From Collimonas arenae (GTDB lineage Bacteria; Pseudomonadota; Gammaproteobacteria; Burkholderiales; Burkholderiaceae_D): a stretch of DNA of 64,000 nucleotides. Within the stretch, counting starts at the first letter, position 1; the number at the start of each line of letters is the position of its first letter. A program made the position numbers and the translations under genes. The stretch is taken from NCBI RefSeq assembly GCF_001584165.1, contig NZ_CP013233.1:4100620-4164619 (forward strand), in the 5' to 3' direction. The notes beneath the pieces are model-generated. The model had not been told where the DNA came from. It saw nothing but the letters and a program-made list of their open reading frames with translations, and did not search any database. Of the stretch, positions 39,545-47,300 are shown piece after piece.

Positions 39545-40471
39545 TTAGCTTGCAACCTGTTCATAGGTAAACGCTTTCGCCAAAGCTACCAGCAATTGCT
39601 CCAGCAGCAACCCGACCACGCCGATCACGACAATTGCGATGATGATGTGCGGCACATTAAGATTGTTCCACTCATCCCAAACCCAGAAGCCGATGCCAAC
39701 GCCGCCGGTCAGCATTTCGGCGGCAACGATCACCAGCCAGGCAGTACCAATCGCCAGCCGCACCCCGGTCAACATGTACGGCAGCACCGACGGAAACAGA
39801 ATCTTGCTGATGATTTTCCACTCCGACAGGTTCAGCACGCGGGCGACGTTCATGTAGTCCTGCGGCACCCGTTGCACGCCGACTGCGGTGTTGATGATCA
39901 TCGGCCAGATCGAACAAATGAAGATCGACCAGATCGCCGCCGGATTGGCCGATTTGAATACCAGCAGGCCAATCGGCAGCCACGCCAGCGGCGATACCGG
40001 CTTCAACAAACTGATGATCGGACCGAACATGCTGGACAGGAATTTGAAGCGACCGATCATGAAGCCCAAGGGGATCCCGACCAGCGCCGCCAGACCGAAA
40101 CCAACGCCGACCCGCTGCAGCGAAGCCAGGATATTCCAGCCTATGCCCTGATCGTTGGGACTGGTGCGGTAGAACGGATCGGCGAACAGCTTGAGTGCTT
40201 CCTGCAAGGTCAGCAACGGTGTCGGAAACTGGCTGTTGCTCATTGCGATGATCTGCCACAGCAGCACCAGGAATGCCAAGCCCAGCACGGGCGCGACAAT
40301 CTGCATCAGCCATGGCGGCATGGTGCTGCGTCGACTGCCTGTTCTCGCCAACCGCCGGACCGCAACACCATCGGTTTCAGTTGGCGCCTCGGCAGAAGTG
40401 TCGACTGTCTCGCCCTGCACTAGCGCTGCCTGGCGATTCGCATTTGCCGCTGTGTCCATGATTGCACTCAT
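39545..40471 (-). CDS. nrtB: nitrate ABC transporter permease
   Basis: This is the membrane subunit of the nitrate importer (NrtB; NasE type). The 308-aa protein has a polar N terminus of about 50 residues, then about six membrane segments beginning LMQIVAPVLGLAFLVLLWQII. The cytoplasmic coupling loop is DYMNVARVLNLSEWKIISKILFPSVLPYMLTGVRL (near residue 205), matching the EAA loop of the SsuC/TauC/NrtB family. It lies 40 bases after nrtA. Confidence 0.93.
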   Translation of the reverse strand: MSAIMDTAANANRQAALVQGETVDTSAEAPTETDGVAVRRLARTGSRRSTMPPWLMQIVAPVLGLAFLVLLWQIIAMSNSQFPTPLLTLQEALKLFADPFYRTSPNDQGIGWNILASLQRVGVGFGLAALVGIPLGFMIGRFKFLSSMFGPIISLLKPVSPLAWLPIGLLVFKSANPAAIWSIFICSIWPMIINTAVGVQRVPQDYMNVARVLNLSEWKIISKILFPSVLPYMLTGVRLAIGTAWLVIVAAEMLTGGVGIGFWVWDEWNNLNVPHIIIAIVVIGVVGLLLEQLLVALAKAFTYEQVAS

Positions 40472-40511
40472 ATTGGCTCCCAGGTAAATCGCAGCTCCAG
40501 ATTAGCCACGC

Positions 40512-41794
40512 CTACGCGTGGATCTTGAAGGAAGCGGCGTAAGCTGTTGGATTCTTTCCGTCCCACACGGTGCCGTCCATCAGCTTCGAGGTACGCAGCA
40601 CGTCTTTCGGCACCGGCGTCTTGCTCATCGCTGCGGCATCCTTGTACAGATCGATCTGGCTAACCGATTTGGCCACCGCCAGATAATCCGGATCGCTCTT
40701 CAACAAACCCCAGCGCCGATGCTGCGTCATGAACCACATGCCATCTGACAAATAGGGGAAGTTGACCAAGCCGTCGTTGTAGAACTTCATGTAGTTGGGA
40801 TCGTCCCAAGTCTTGCCCAGGCCGTTCTGGTAGCGCCCCATGATGCGCTGGTCGATCACATCCTTGCTGGTGTTGACGTAGGATTTATCGGCGATGGCTT
40901 CGGCCATCTTGTTCTTGTTGGCAAGCGAGGCATCGATCCATTTGCCGGCTTCCAGCACGGCGGCAATCAAGGCGCGACAAGTGTTGGGATTCTTGGCGGC
41001 GAATTCGGCAGTGGTGCCGAGCACTTTTTCCGGATGGTCTTTCCAGATTTCCTGGGTGGTGATCGCCGTGATGCCAACGCCGTCGACAATCGCCCTGTGC
41101 CCCCATGGCTCGCCAACGCAAAAGCCATCCATGTTGCCAACCCGCATATTGGCCACCATCTGTGGCGGCGGCACAGTAATCACCTTGGCATCCTTGAGCG
41201 GATTGACACCATTGGCGGCCAGCCAGTAATACAACCACATCGCGTGCGTGCCGGTGGGGAAAGTCTGGGCGAAAGTGTATTCGCGCTTGTCGCTTGCCAT
41301 CAGCTTGGCCAGCGACGGCCGTCTACGGCACCCTTGTCTGCCAACTTTTTGGAGAGCGTGATGGCCTGGCCGTTGTTGTTGAGGCCCATCAGAATCGCCA
41401 TGTCCTTTTTCTGGCCGCCGATTCCCATTTGCACGCCGTAGATCAAACCCGACAGCACATGCGCGGCGTCCAGCTCGCCATTGCACAGCTTGTCGCGCAC
41501 ACCGGCCCACGATGCCTCCTTGCTGAGGACTATCTTGATGCCGTACTTTTTGTCGAAGCCAAGCAACGACGCCATCACCACCGAGGCGCAGTCCGTCAAC
41601 GGGATGAAACCGATCTTGACCTCGGTCTTCTCCGGCTTGTCCGAGCCGGCGGCCCATGCCCCGGCGCTTGTCAGTCCCAACATGCTGGCTCCTGCCGCGA
41701 TCGTCGCGGTTTGTAGTAGTTGACGGCGCTTGCCATCGACAGGCGCATTTGAATCAAGGATATCGTCGTGCGGCAGTGCTTTTTCCAAATCCAT
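40512..41794 (-). CDS. nrtA: nitrate ABC transporter substrate-binding protein, frameshifted
   Basis: This is the periplasmic nitrate-binding subunit. The start at 41794 (MDLEKALPHDDILD) has GGAG nine bases upstream. The N terminus carries a twin-arginine signal (KRRQLLQTATIAAGASMLGLTSAGAWA), suggesting Tat export. The frame breaks at about 41317, where one C is missing on the minus strand; restoring it joins KLADKGAVDG to PSLAKLMASDKREYTFAQTFPTGTHAMW, giving about 427 aa. The C-terminal frame has the NrtA motifs GFCVGEPWGHRAI and MGRYQNGLG. It is the first gene of nrtA-nrtB-nrtD-cobA, controlled by the leader described at 41823-42011. Confidence 0.9.
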
Positions 41795-41822
41795 CGCATG
41801 GCTCCACATGGTTTTCGGCAAC

Positions 41823-41870
41823 AAAAAAGGTGTCGTCCCGCAATGACCCAGTCATGCGGAAAGACACCTT
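41823..41870 (-). terminator. attenuator in the nrtA leader
   Basis: A long hairpin (outer stem AAGGTGTC/GACACCTT, 41863-41870 with 41827-41834; inner CCGCA/TGCGG) is followed on the minus strand by six T. It lies 29 bases before the nrtA start, inside the leader. Its 5' arm overlaps the second ANTAR-type hairpin (41861-41876), so the two structures exclude each other. Confidence 0.8.
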
Positions 41871-41926
41871 TGTCTTATGTGGAAAAGACCGCCGTTAGCC
41901 CATTCCAGCGGCGCCAACGTTGGCGC
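41861..41926 (-). promoter_or_regulatory. ANTAR-target two-hairpin antiterminator
   Basis: Two hairpins with 6-base loops are seen on the minus strand. P1 (41911-41926) is GCGCC-AACGTT-GGCGC. P2 (41861-41876) is AAGAC-AAAGGT-GTCTT. Both loops have A at position 1 and G at position 4, the invariant bases of known ANTAR-binding RNAs. A linker of 34 bases separates them. P2 shares bases with the attenuator stem, as expected for antitermination by the ANTAR protein encoded upstream. Confidence 0.8.
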
Positions 41927-41939
41927 TTGCAAATAGCAA

Positions 41940-41955
41940 TGCAAACCACATGCCA
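41940..41955 (-). promoter_or_regulatory. sigma-54 promoter of nrtABD
   Basis: The minus strand reads TGGCATGTGGTTTGCA, differing from the consensus TGGCACG-N4-TTGCW at one position, with GG and GC exactly 10 bases apart. Transcription should start near 41929, three bases before hairpin P1, so the whole leader is accounted for. Confidence 0.8.
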
Positions 41956-41994
41956 GGATTTTTGCGTCAAATCGATGGGTTTTCAGCAGGAAAC

Positions 41995-42011
41995 TGCACC
42001 TGTCTTGTGCA
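41995..42011. promoter_or_regulatory. NtrC-type binding site
   Basis: TGCACCTGTCTTGTGCA fits the NtrC enhancer pattern TGCAC-N7-GTGCA exactly. Its centre is about 74 bases upstream of the predicted sigma-54 start. NtrC would couple nitrate uptake to nitrogen limitation. Confidence 0.7.
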
Positions 42012-42077
42012 TCGCACCAAATATGCTCGCTTTCTTTGGGCATTCCGGCCCGATGAATAGGTGTTGAGCGCGTCGAA

Positions 42078-42698
42078 TCAACCCAGTAAATCGGCGGCGT
42101 CGATAATCCGTTGCGCCACCTCTGATAATTTCAGGTTCTTGTCCATCGCCAGCCGCCGCAGCCGTTGGTAGGCCTCCTGTTCGCTCAGCTTTTGATGTTC
42201 CATCAGCAGACCTTTGGCACGCTCCAGCACCTTGCGCTCGGCCAGCTTCAGCTTGGTGTCGGACAGTTCTGCCAACAGTTTCTGCTCCTGCCGGAAGCGC
42301 GCCAGCGCCACGTCCAGCACCGGCTTGATACGCGCCGATTGCAACCCGGCAACGATATAAGCGGAAACGCCGGCAGCCATGGCGGCTTCCATGCTTGAGG
42401 TCTTTTCATCTTCGGTAAACAGGACAATCGGGCGGCGCGCATCGCGGGTCGCCACCACGACATGCTCTAACACATCGCGGGCGTCGGATTCGGCGTCGAC
42501 AATAATCATGTCAGGTTGCAACTGGGCAATCCGATCCGGTAAATAGAGGTCTGCCGGCAGCGACGCGATAATGTTGTAGCCAGCTTGCAACAAGCCGATA
42601 CGCAAAGCCTTGCCACGCGCTGCCTGCGCTTCGAACGCAGGATCATCGTCGCCCTCGATGGCGACTGGATTGACAACAACTATGCGAAGGCTTTGCAT
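42078..42698 (-). CDS. nasT: REC-ANTAR antitermination regulator (NasT-like)
   Basis: The 206-aa protein has a pseudo-receiver domain (about 1-125) and a C-terminal ANTAR domain (about 140-200: LAERKVLERAKGLLMEHQKLSEQEAYQRLRRLAMDKNLKLSEVAQRII). The receiver keeps an aspartate in DMIIVDAESD but lacks the acidic pair after strand 1 (IVVVNP) and the conserved lysine (AYIVAG), so ordinary phosphorylation is unlikely. NasT proteins bind leader RNA and prevent termination when nitrate is present, usually released from NasS. No NasS gene is in the window. Its likely target is the nrtA leader, which begins about 150 bases downstream. Confidence 0.9.
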   Translation of the reverse strand: MQSLRIVVVNPVAIEGDDDPAFEAQAARGKALRIGLLQAGYNIIASLPADLYLPDRIAQLQPDMIIVDAESDARDVLEHVVVATRDARRPIVLFTEDEKTSSMEAAMAAGVSAYIVAGLQSARIKPVLDVALARFRQEQKLLAELSDTKLKLAERKVLERAKGLLMEHQKLSEQEAYQRLRRLAMDKNLKLSEVAQRIIDAADLLG

Positions 42699-42785
42699 GC
42701 TTGAAACCCGAGTCCAGGAGTGAAGCGGTGAGCTAAGGTTAGACCGGATGGAGGTACTGCATTATCCACACCCTCCGTTGGAGCA

Positions 42786-42801
42786 TGCAAAAATCGCACC
42801 A
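42786..42801 (-). promoter_or_regulatory. possible sigma-54 promoter of the ANTAR gene
   Basis: The minus strand reads TGGTGCGATTTTTGCA. It matches TGGCACG-N4-TTGCW except at two middle positions, with correct GG-N10-GC spacing. The start would be near 42775, 77 bases before the gene. I see no clear NtrC site upstream. Confidence 0.45.
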
Positions 42802-42861
42802 TGTCGATGCGAATAGCAGATAAAAGTGTAATTGAGACAGGGTCAAACCACTCGCTCCGTC

Positions 42862-42929
42862 ATTCCCGCGCACGCGGGAATCCATTTTGAGAGACGGTAA
42901 ATAAAGTAAATCCCCGCGTGCGCGGGGAT
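42862..42929. repeat. pair of dRS3/REP-like palindromes
   Basis: ATTCCCGCGCACGCGGGAAT (42862-42881) and ATCCCCGCGTGCGCGGGGAT (42910-42929) are near-perfect 20-base palindromes 28 bases apart, in the gap between pyrC and the ANTAR gene. The first fits the ATTCCC-N8-GGGAAT pattern of Neisseria dRS3-type dispersed repeats. Their genomic copy number is unknown. Confidence 0.7.
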
Positions 42930-42960
42930 CAGGGAGTGTCAAATCCGATGTTAGATGCGG

Positions 42961-43995
42961 TTATGCCATCTGCCATTCAATCGTTTCGCCGCCATTCAAC
43001 GGCACCACCGTGGCATCGCCCAGCGGCAGCTCGGCCGGCAGCGTCCACGGCTGGCGCTTCAGGGTAACGCTGCCCTGGTTGCGCGGCAGATTGTAGAAAG
43101 CCGGGCCATTGAAACTAGCGAAGGCCTCCAGCTGGTCCAGCGCGCCGGCTTGGTCAAAGGCTTGTGCATACAGCTCCATCGCATGCAGCGCGGTGTAGCA
43201 ACCGGCACAACCGCAGGCGTGTTCCTTCAGGCCCTTCGGATGTGGCGCCGAGTCGGTGCCGAGGAAGAAACGCGTGCTGCCGGATGTCACTGCGCGCACC
43301 AATGCCTGGCGATGTTCTTCACGTTTCAGCACCGGCAGGCAATAATAATGTGGGCGAATCCCGCCTTTGAAGATTTCGTTGCGGTTATATAGCAGGTGAT
43401 GTGCCGTGACGGTAGCGGCGACCGGACCTTCCGCACTTTCGACATACTGCGCGGCATCCTTGGTGGTGATGTGTTCGAATACCACTTTCAGTTCCGGCAT
43501 GTCGCGCCGCAACGGCAGCATCACGCGATCGATGAAGACCGCCTCGCGATCGAAAATGTCGATGGCCGGATCGGTCACTTCGCCGTGCACCAGGAACGGC
43601 ATGCCCAGCTCTTGCATCACTTCCAGCGTCTTGTAGCATTTGCTGAGATCGGTGACGCCGGCATCCGAATTGGTGGTTGCGCCGGCCGGATACAGCTTGA
43701 CCGCGTGCACGAAGCCGCTCTCCTTGGCGCGTCGGATTTCGTCGGGCGGCGTGTTGTTGGTCAGGTACAGCGTCATCAGCGGTTCGAATCTCATCTCCGG
43801 TGGCAGCACCGCCAGGATACGTTCGCGATAGGCAACTGCCTGGGCCGTGGTAGTTACCGGCGGCTTCAGGTTCGGCATCACGATGGCGCGGGCGAACTGG
43901 CGCGCACTATGTGGCAGCACGCTGGCCAGCGCCACGCCATCGCGCAGATGCAAGTGCCAGTCGTCTGGCCGGGTAATGGTCAAGGTATCAGTCAT
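42961..43995 (-). CDS. pyrC: dihydroorotase (class II)
   Basis: PyrC forms dihydroorotate in pyrimidine synthesis. From the ATG at 43995 ([20 protein letters not shown]) the protein is 344 aa, close to E. coli PyrC (348). The zinc ligands are in [10 protein letters not shown], the carbamylated lysine in [14 protein letters not shown] (near residue 97), HGE near 134, and [15 protein letters not shown] near 240 with the catalytic aspartate. The start codon overlaps the stop of the upstream ATPase gene by eight bases, suggesting coupling. Confidence 0.95.
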   Translation of the reverse strand: MTDTLTITRPDDWHLHLRDGVALASVLPHSARQFARAIVMPNLKPPVTTTAQAVAYRERILAVLPPEMRFEPLMTLYLTNNTPPDEIRRAKESGFVHAVKLYPAGATTNSDAGVTDLSKCYKTLEVMQELGMPFLVHGEVTDPAIDIFDREAVFIDRVMLPLRRDMPELKVVFEHITTKDAAQYVESAEGPVAATVTAHHLLYNRNEIFKGGIRPHYYCLPVLKREEHRQALVRAVTSGSTRFFLGTDSAPHPKGLKEHACGCAGCYTALHAMELYAQAFDQAGALDQLEAFASFNGPAFYNLPRNQGSVTLKRQPWTLPAELPLGDATVVPLNGGETIEWQMA

Positions 43996-44739
43996 TTTCG
44001 TTCTCTTCTGCAAAAAGTCGTTCCAGCATGCCTGCCGGATTGTTCAGGAAATGGCGTGTGGTCGTATAGTGTTCCGTGTCTTCATAGCGGGTTTCCGTCA
44101 AGCCGCTCTGGTCCAGCAAATAAATCCTGGCGTACGGATAAGCCAGCAGAATCGGCGAATGCGTGGCGATAATGAACTGGCAGCGATTTTGCGCCAGTTT
44201 ATGAATGATCGCCAGCGCCGTCAGCTGGCGATTGGGCGAAAGCGCGGCCTCGGCTCGTCCAGCATGTAGAAGCCATCGGGCTGGAATTTGTTTTGCAGCA
44301 GTGCCAGGAACGATTCGCCGTGCGATTGCCGATGCAACCCTTTGTCGCCGTATGACGGATGCTGGCCGCCATCCATGTTTTCCTCATAAGTGGCGAAATT
44401 GAAGAAGCTTTCGGCACGCAAAAAGTACCCGGCTCTGGGGCGTTTGAAGCTTTTCACCGTCCGCAGGTAACGATGCAGATCTGAATGGGCGTCCGCGGTC
44501 GAGAAATTCGCATTCCGGGTGCCGCCCTCGGCGTTGAATCCCCATGCAACAGCGATCGCCTCCAGCAAAGTCGATTTGCCAGCGCCATTTTCACCGACCA
44601 GGAATGTGACTTCAGGATGAAAATCGATCTGTTCCAACTCCTGCACAGCCGGAATGTTGAACGGATAGGCATCGAAATCAATCGCCATGTCGGGATTGAG
44701 CTTCAGGCTGCGGAGATAGGGTTTAATGGAAAGCATCAT
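43988..44739 (-). CDS. AAA family ATPase (COG3910/RecF-like), frameshifted
   Basis: This predicted P-loop ATPase of the RecF/SMC-like single-domain type has Walker [18 protein letters not shown] near residue 47. The frame from 44739 ends prematurely after FYMLDEPRP. Adding one base at about 44250-44251 gives [54 protein letters not shown], with the signature, Walker B and H-loop (ATHSP) of this family, and a 250-aa protein ending inside the pyrC start. The biological role is unknown. It is too short and lacks a TOPRIM domain, so it is not an OLD-type defence nuclease. Confidence 0.85.
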
Positions 44740-44844
44740 ACTGCGGCAGGTTTGTTGTGCGACATTTTACAGCAGCCGCGGAGGCCGGCCTGAATTGCGG
44801 CAGATGTGCCCATGCCACGAGGCCAATACGCGAATTGCGATCAA

Positions 44845-44880
44845 TAAAAAAGCCGCCGGGAGATTATCCCAGGCGGCTTC
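44845..44880 (-). terminator. terminator after the glutamate transporter operon
   Basis: On the minus strand a long stem (AAGCCGCC, GGGA / TCCC, GGCGGCTT; 44851-44879 region) is followed by TTTTTTATT. It is about 20 bases after the gltL stop. Confidence 0.8.
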
Positions 44881-44900
44881 TTGTCCTGCAAAAACACGGA

Positions 44901-45626
44901 TCAGTGAATGATCTTGGCCAGGAAATCGCGTGCGCGGTCGGAACGCGGTGCACCAAAGAACTCTTCCTTCGTGCAATCTTCCACCACCAAGCCGCGGTCC
45001 ATGAAGACCACGCGATTCGCTACCTTCTTGGCGAAGCCCATTTCATGCGTTACCACCATCATGGTCATGCCTTCTTGCGCCAGGCCAACCATGACGTCCA
45101 GAACTTCATTGATCATTTCCGGGTCGAGCGCCGAAGTCGGTTCATCGAACAGCATCGCGATCGGATCCATCGACAACGCGCGGGCAATCGCCACACGTTG
45201 CTGCTGGCCACCGGACAATTGTCCAGGGAACTTGTCCTTCTGCGCGATCAGGCCGACGCGATCCAGATATTTCAGACCTTTTTCGGTCGCTTCGTCAACG
45301 CTGCGGCCGAGCACCTTAACCTGGCCGATGGTCAGGTTTTCACGGATCGACAGATGCGGAAACAGTTCGAAATTCTGGAACACCATACCGATGCGCGCAC
45401 GCAATTTCGAGAGGTTGGTTTTCGGATCGCCAACCGAGATACCGTCGACAATGATCTCGCCCTTCTGGAACGGCTCAAGGCCGTTGACGGTCTTGATCAG
45501 GGTCGATTTACCGGAACCCGATGGTCCGCAGACCACGACCACGTCGCCCTTGGCCACTTGCGTGGTGCAATCTGTCAGAACCTGGAACTGGCCATACCAT
45601 TTGCTGACGTTGTTAAGTTTAATCAT
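44901..45626 (-). CDS. gltL: glutamate/aspartate ABC transporter ATP-binding protein
   Basis: This is the ATPase of a polar amino-acid importer. The 241-aa protein has Walker A GPSGSGKST near residue 33, the Q-loop MVFQNFELFPHLS, the signature LSGGQQQR near 137 and Walker B AMLFDEPTSALDPE near 158. It belongs to the GlnQ/GltL family. The gltL assignment rests on operon context and the gltI-type binding protein. It is the last gene of the unit gltI-gltJ-gltK-gltL. Confidence 0.92.
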   Translation of the reverse strand: MIKLNNVSKWYGQFQVLTDCTTQVAKGDVVVVCGPSGSGKSTLIKTVNGLEPFQKGEIIVDGISVGDPKTNLSKLRARIGMVFQNFELFPHLSIRENLTIGQVKVLGRSVDEATEKGLKYLDRVGLIAQKDKFPGQLSGGQQQRVAIARALSMDPIAMLFDEPTSALDPEMINEVLDVMVGLAQEGMTMMVVTHEMGFAKKVANRVVFMDRGLVVEDCTKEEFFGAPRSDRARDFLAKIIH

Positions 45627-45703
45627 CTTGTTTCTCCTAATTCCTGAATTCTGTTTTGCAAGTCAGGCGCCGCCGCGATCTGCATCGGGCGGCGCACTGC
45701 ACA

Positions 45704-46399
45704 CTATCGAATAATCGCGACCCTTTGCTGCAGCTTCTTGACCAGCGTCGACAGACCGAAGCTCATCACGAAGTACACCACGGCGACAAACATGTACATT
45801 TCCACCAGACGGCCGTCACGCTGCGCAATCTTCGAGGCGACGGTAACGAAGTCCGGCACCGAACCCAGCACGTAAACCAGCGAGACGTCCTGGAACAACA
45901 CGATGGTTTGCGTCAGCAGGATCGGGATCATGTTGCGGAATGCCTGCGGCAGCACCACATTGCCCATCATCTGCCAGTAATTCATGCCGAGCGCGTAGCC
46001 GGCAGAAATCTGGCCGCGTGGAATCGACTGGATCCCGGAGCGCATGATTTCGCAATAATAAGCTGCTTCAAACAGAATGAACGTGATCAGGGCCGAAGAA
46101 AACGCGCCAACCTGCACCGGTTGCGATGCACCCGTGATCCAGGCGCCGATGAACGGCACCAGGAAGTAGAACCAGAAAATCACCAGCACCAATGGCACCG
46201 AGCGAATCAGGTTGACATAGCTGGTAGCAACGAACGAGATCACCTTGTTGTGCGATAGACGCATCATTGCCAGCACAGTACCGAACAGAATGCCGCCTAT
46301 CATCGCCACCACGGTCAGCGTCAGCGTGAACTTCATGCCGGTGGTGAACAGGTAGAACCAGGAACGCTGGATGACATCAAAGTCGAAATTCGAAAACAT
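45704..46399 (-). CDS. gltK: glutamate/aspartate ABC transporter permease GltK
   Basis: This is the second permease of the importer. The 231-aa protein has about five membrane segments and the His/Glu/Gln permease loop (EAAYYCEIMRSGIQSIPRGQISAGYALGMNYWQMMGNVVLPQAFRNMIP, near residues 93-141). It starts (MFSNFDFDVIQRSWFY) two bases after the gltJ stop, so the two are almost certainly translated together. Confidence 0.92.
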   Translation of the reverse strand: MFSNFDFDVIQRSWFYLFTTGMKFTLTLTVVAMIGGILFGTVLAMMRLSHNKVISFVATSYVNLIRSVPLVLVIFWFYFLVPFIGAWITGASQPVQVGAFSSALITFILFEAAYYCEIMRSGIQSIPRGQISAGYALGMNYWQMMGNVVLPQAFRNMIPILLTQTIVLFQDVSLVYVLGSVPDFVTVASKIAQRDGRLVEMYMFVAVVYFVMSFGLSTLVKKLQQRVAIIR

Positions 46400-46401
46400 G
46401 A

Positions 46402-47154
46402 TTAATGACCTCCTGTATTCGCACTGCCGGAGGCAATAAACCCTGGAATCGCAATCGCTTTTTCAAGCCAGCGCGCCAGTAACAAGGCGATTCCTGAAAT
46501 GATCACGTAAATCACCGTGGCGCCGGTCAGGGACTCGAACGTCTGGAAGGTGAATTCACGCATCGAGTAGGTGGCGGCGGTCAGTTCGACCAGGCCAATC
46601 GTCAATGCGACCGAGCTGTTCTTGATGATTGCTGCAAATTCGTTGGTCAGCGACGGAATGATGATCCGAAACGACATCGGCAACAATACGTAACGATATG
46701 TTTGTGGCAACGTCAAGCCAAGTGCAGTACCCGCCAGCTTTTGGCCACGGGGCAGTGCATTGATGCCAGCGGAGACTTGTACAGCGATCCGCGACGACGT
46801 AAAGAAACCCAGCGCCAGGAAGGCTGTGACGAATGATGCGTTTGGCAGGCTCTTGAGCCAGTTGCCAATGCCCGCAGGGACGATTTCCGGCATGACGAAA
46901 TACCAGAGAAACATCTGCACGATCAGCGGGATGTTACGAAATAATTCAACGTAGCCGTTGGCTACGCGCACCGCCCATTTGTTCGGCATGGTACGAATCG
47001 TACCGATTACCGTACCGATAATGAGCGCCATGATCCAGGCCGAGATGGACAACGCAAGCGTCCACTTCAGCCCGGCCAGCAAGGTGTCCATGTAAGTACT
47101 GACACCGTCGGGAGACTCTTGCCAGAAGATGCCCCAGTTCCAGTTGTAATGCAT
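46402..47154 (-). CDS. gltJ: glutamate/aspartate ABC transporter permease GltJ
   Basis: This is the first permease of the importer. The start at 47154 (MHYNWNWGIFWQESPDGVSTYMDTLLAG), with AGAGGGGAC upstream, gives 250 aa and matches GltJ; the frame to 47178 is less likely. Membrane segments begin at WTLALSISAWIMALIIGTVIG. The permease loop is RIAVQVSAGINALPRGQKLAGTALGLTLPQTYRYVLLPMSFRIIIP. A terminator-like hairpin separates it from gltI. Confidence 0.92.
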   Translation of the reverse strand: MHYNWNWGIFWQESPDGVSTYMDTLLAGLKWTLALSISAWIMALIIGTVIGTIRTMPNKWAVRVANGYVELFRNIPLIVQMFLWYFVMPEIVPAGIGNWLKSLPNASFVTAFLALGFFTSSRIAVQVSAGINALPRGQKLAGTALGLTLPQTYRYVLLPMSFRIIIPSLTNEFAAIIKNSSVALTIGLVELTAATYSMREFTFQTFESLTGATVIYVIISGIALLLARWLEKAIAIPGFIASGSANTGGH

Positions 47155-47250
47155 ATTAAGTCCCCTCTTATTACTCAAATCCTCACTGCTACCGTCTGAA
47201 TCCGGCGCACAAACAATGAATTTGTGCGCCGCAGCAATTCGAATCCAGAA

Positions 47251-47275
47251 ACAAAACGGGAGGCTTTCGCCTCCC
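47251..47275 (-). terminator. hairpin between gltI and gltJ (partial terminator)
   Basis: A 7-bp stem GGGAGGC/GCCTCCC (47258-47264, 47269-47275) has a 4-base loop and is followed on the minus strand by GTTTTGT. Such a site after a binding-protein gene would let gltI be made in excess over the membrane subunits. Confidence 0.65.
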
Positions 47276-47300
47276 TATTCAGTTCTCTAGATTGCCAATC

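Noticed and set aside
43988..44739. RecF-like ATPase as a defence (OLD/Gabija-like) component
   Set aside because: The restored protein is only 250 aa, has no TOPRIM or nuclease partner, and sits beside pyrC with no mobile-element signs.
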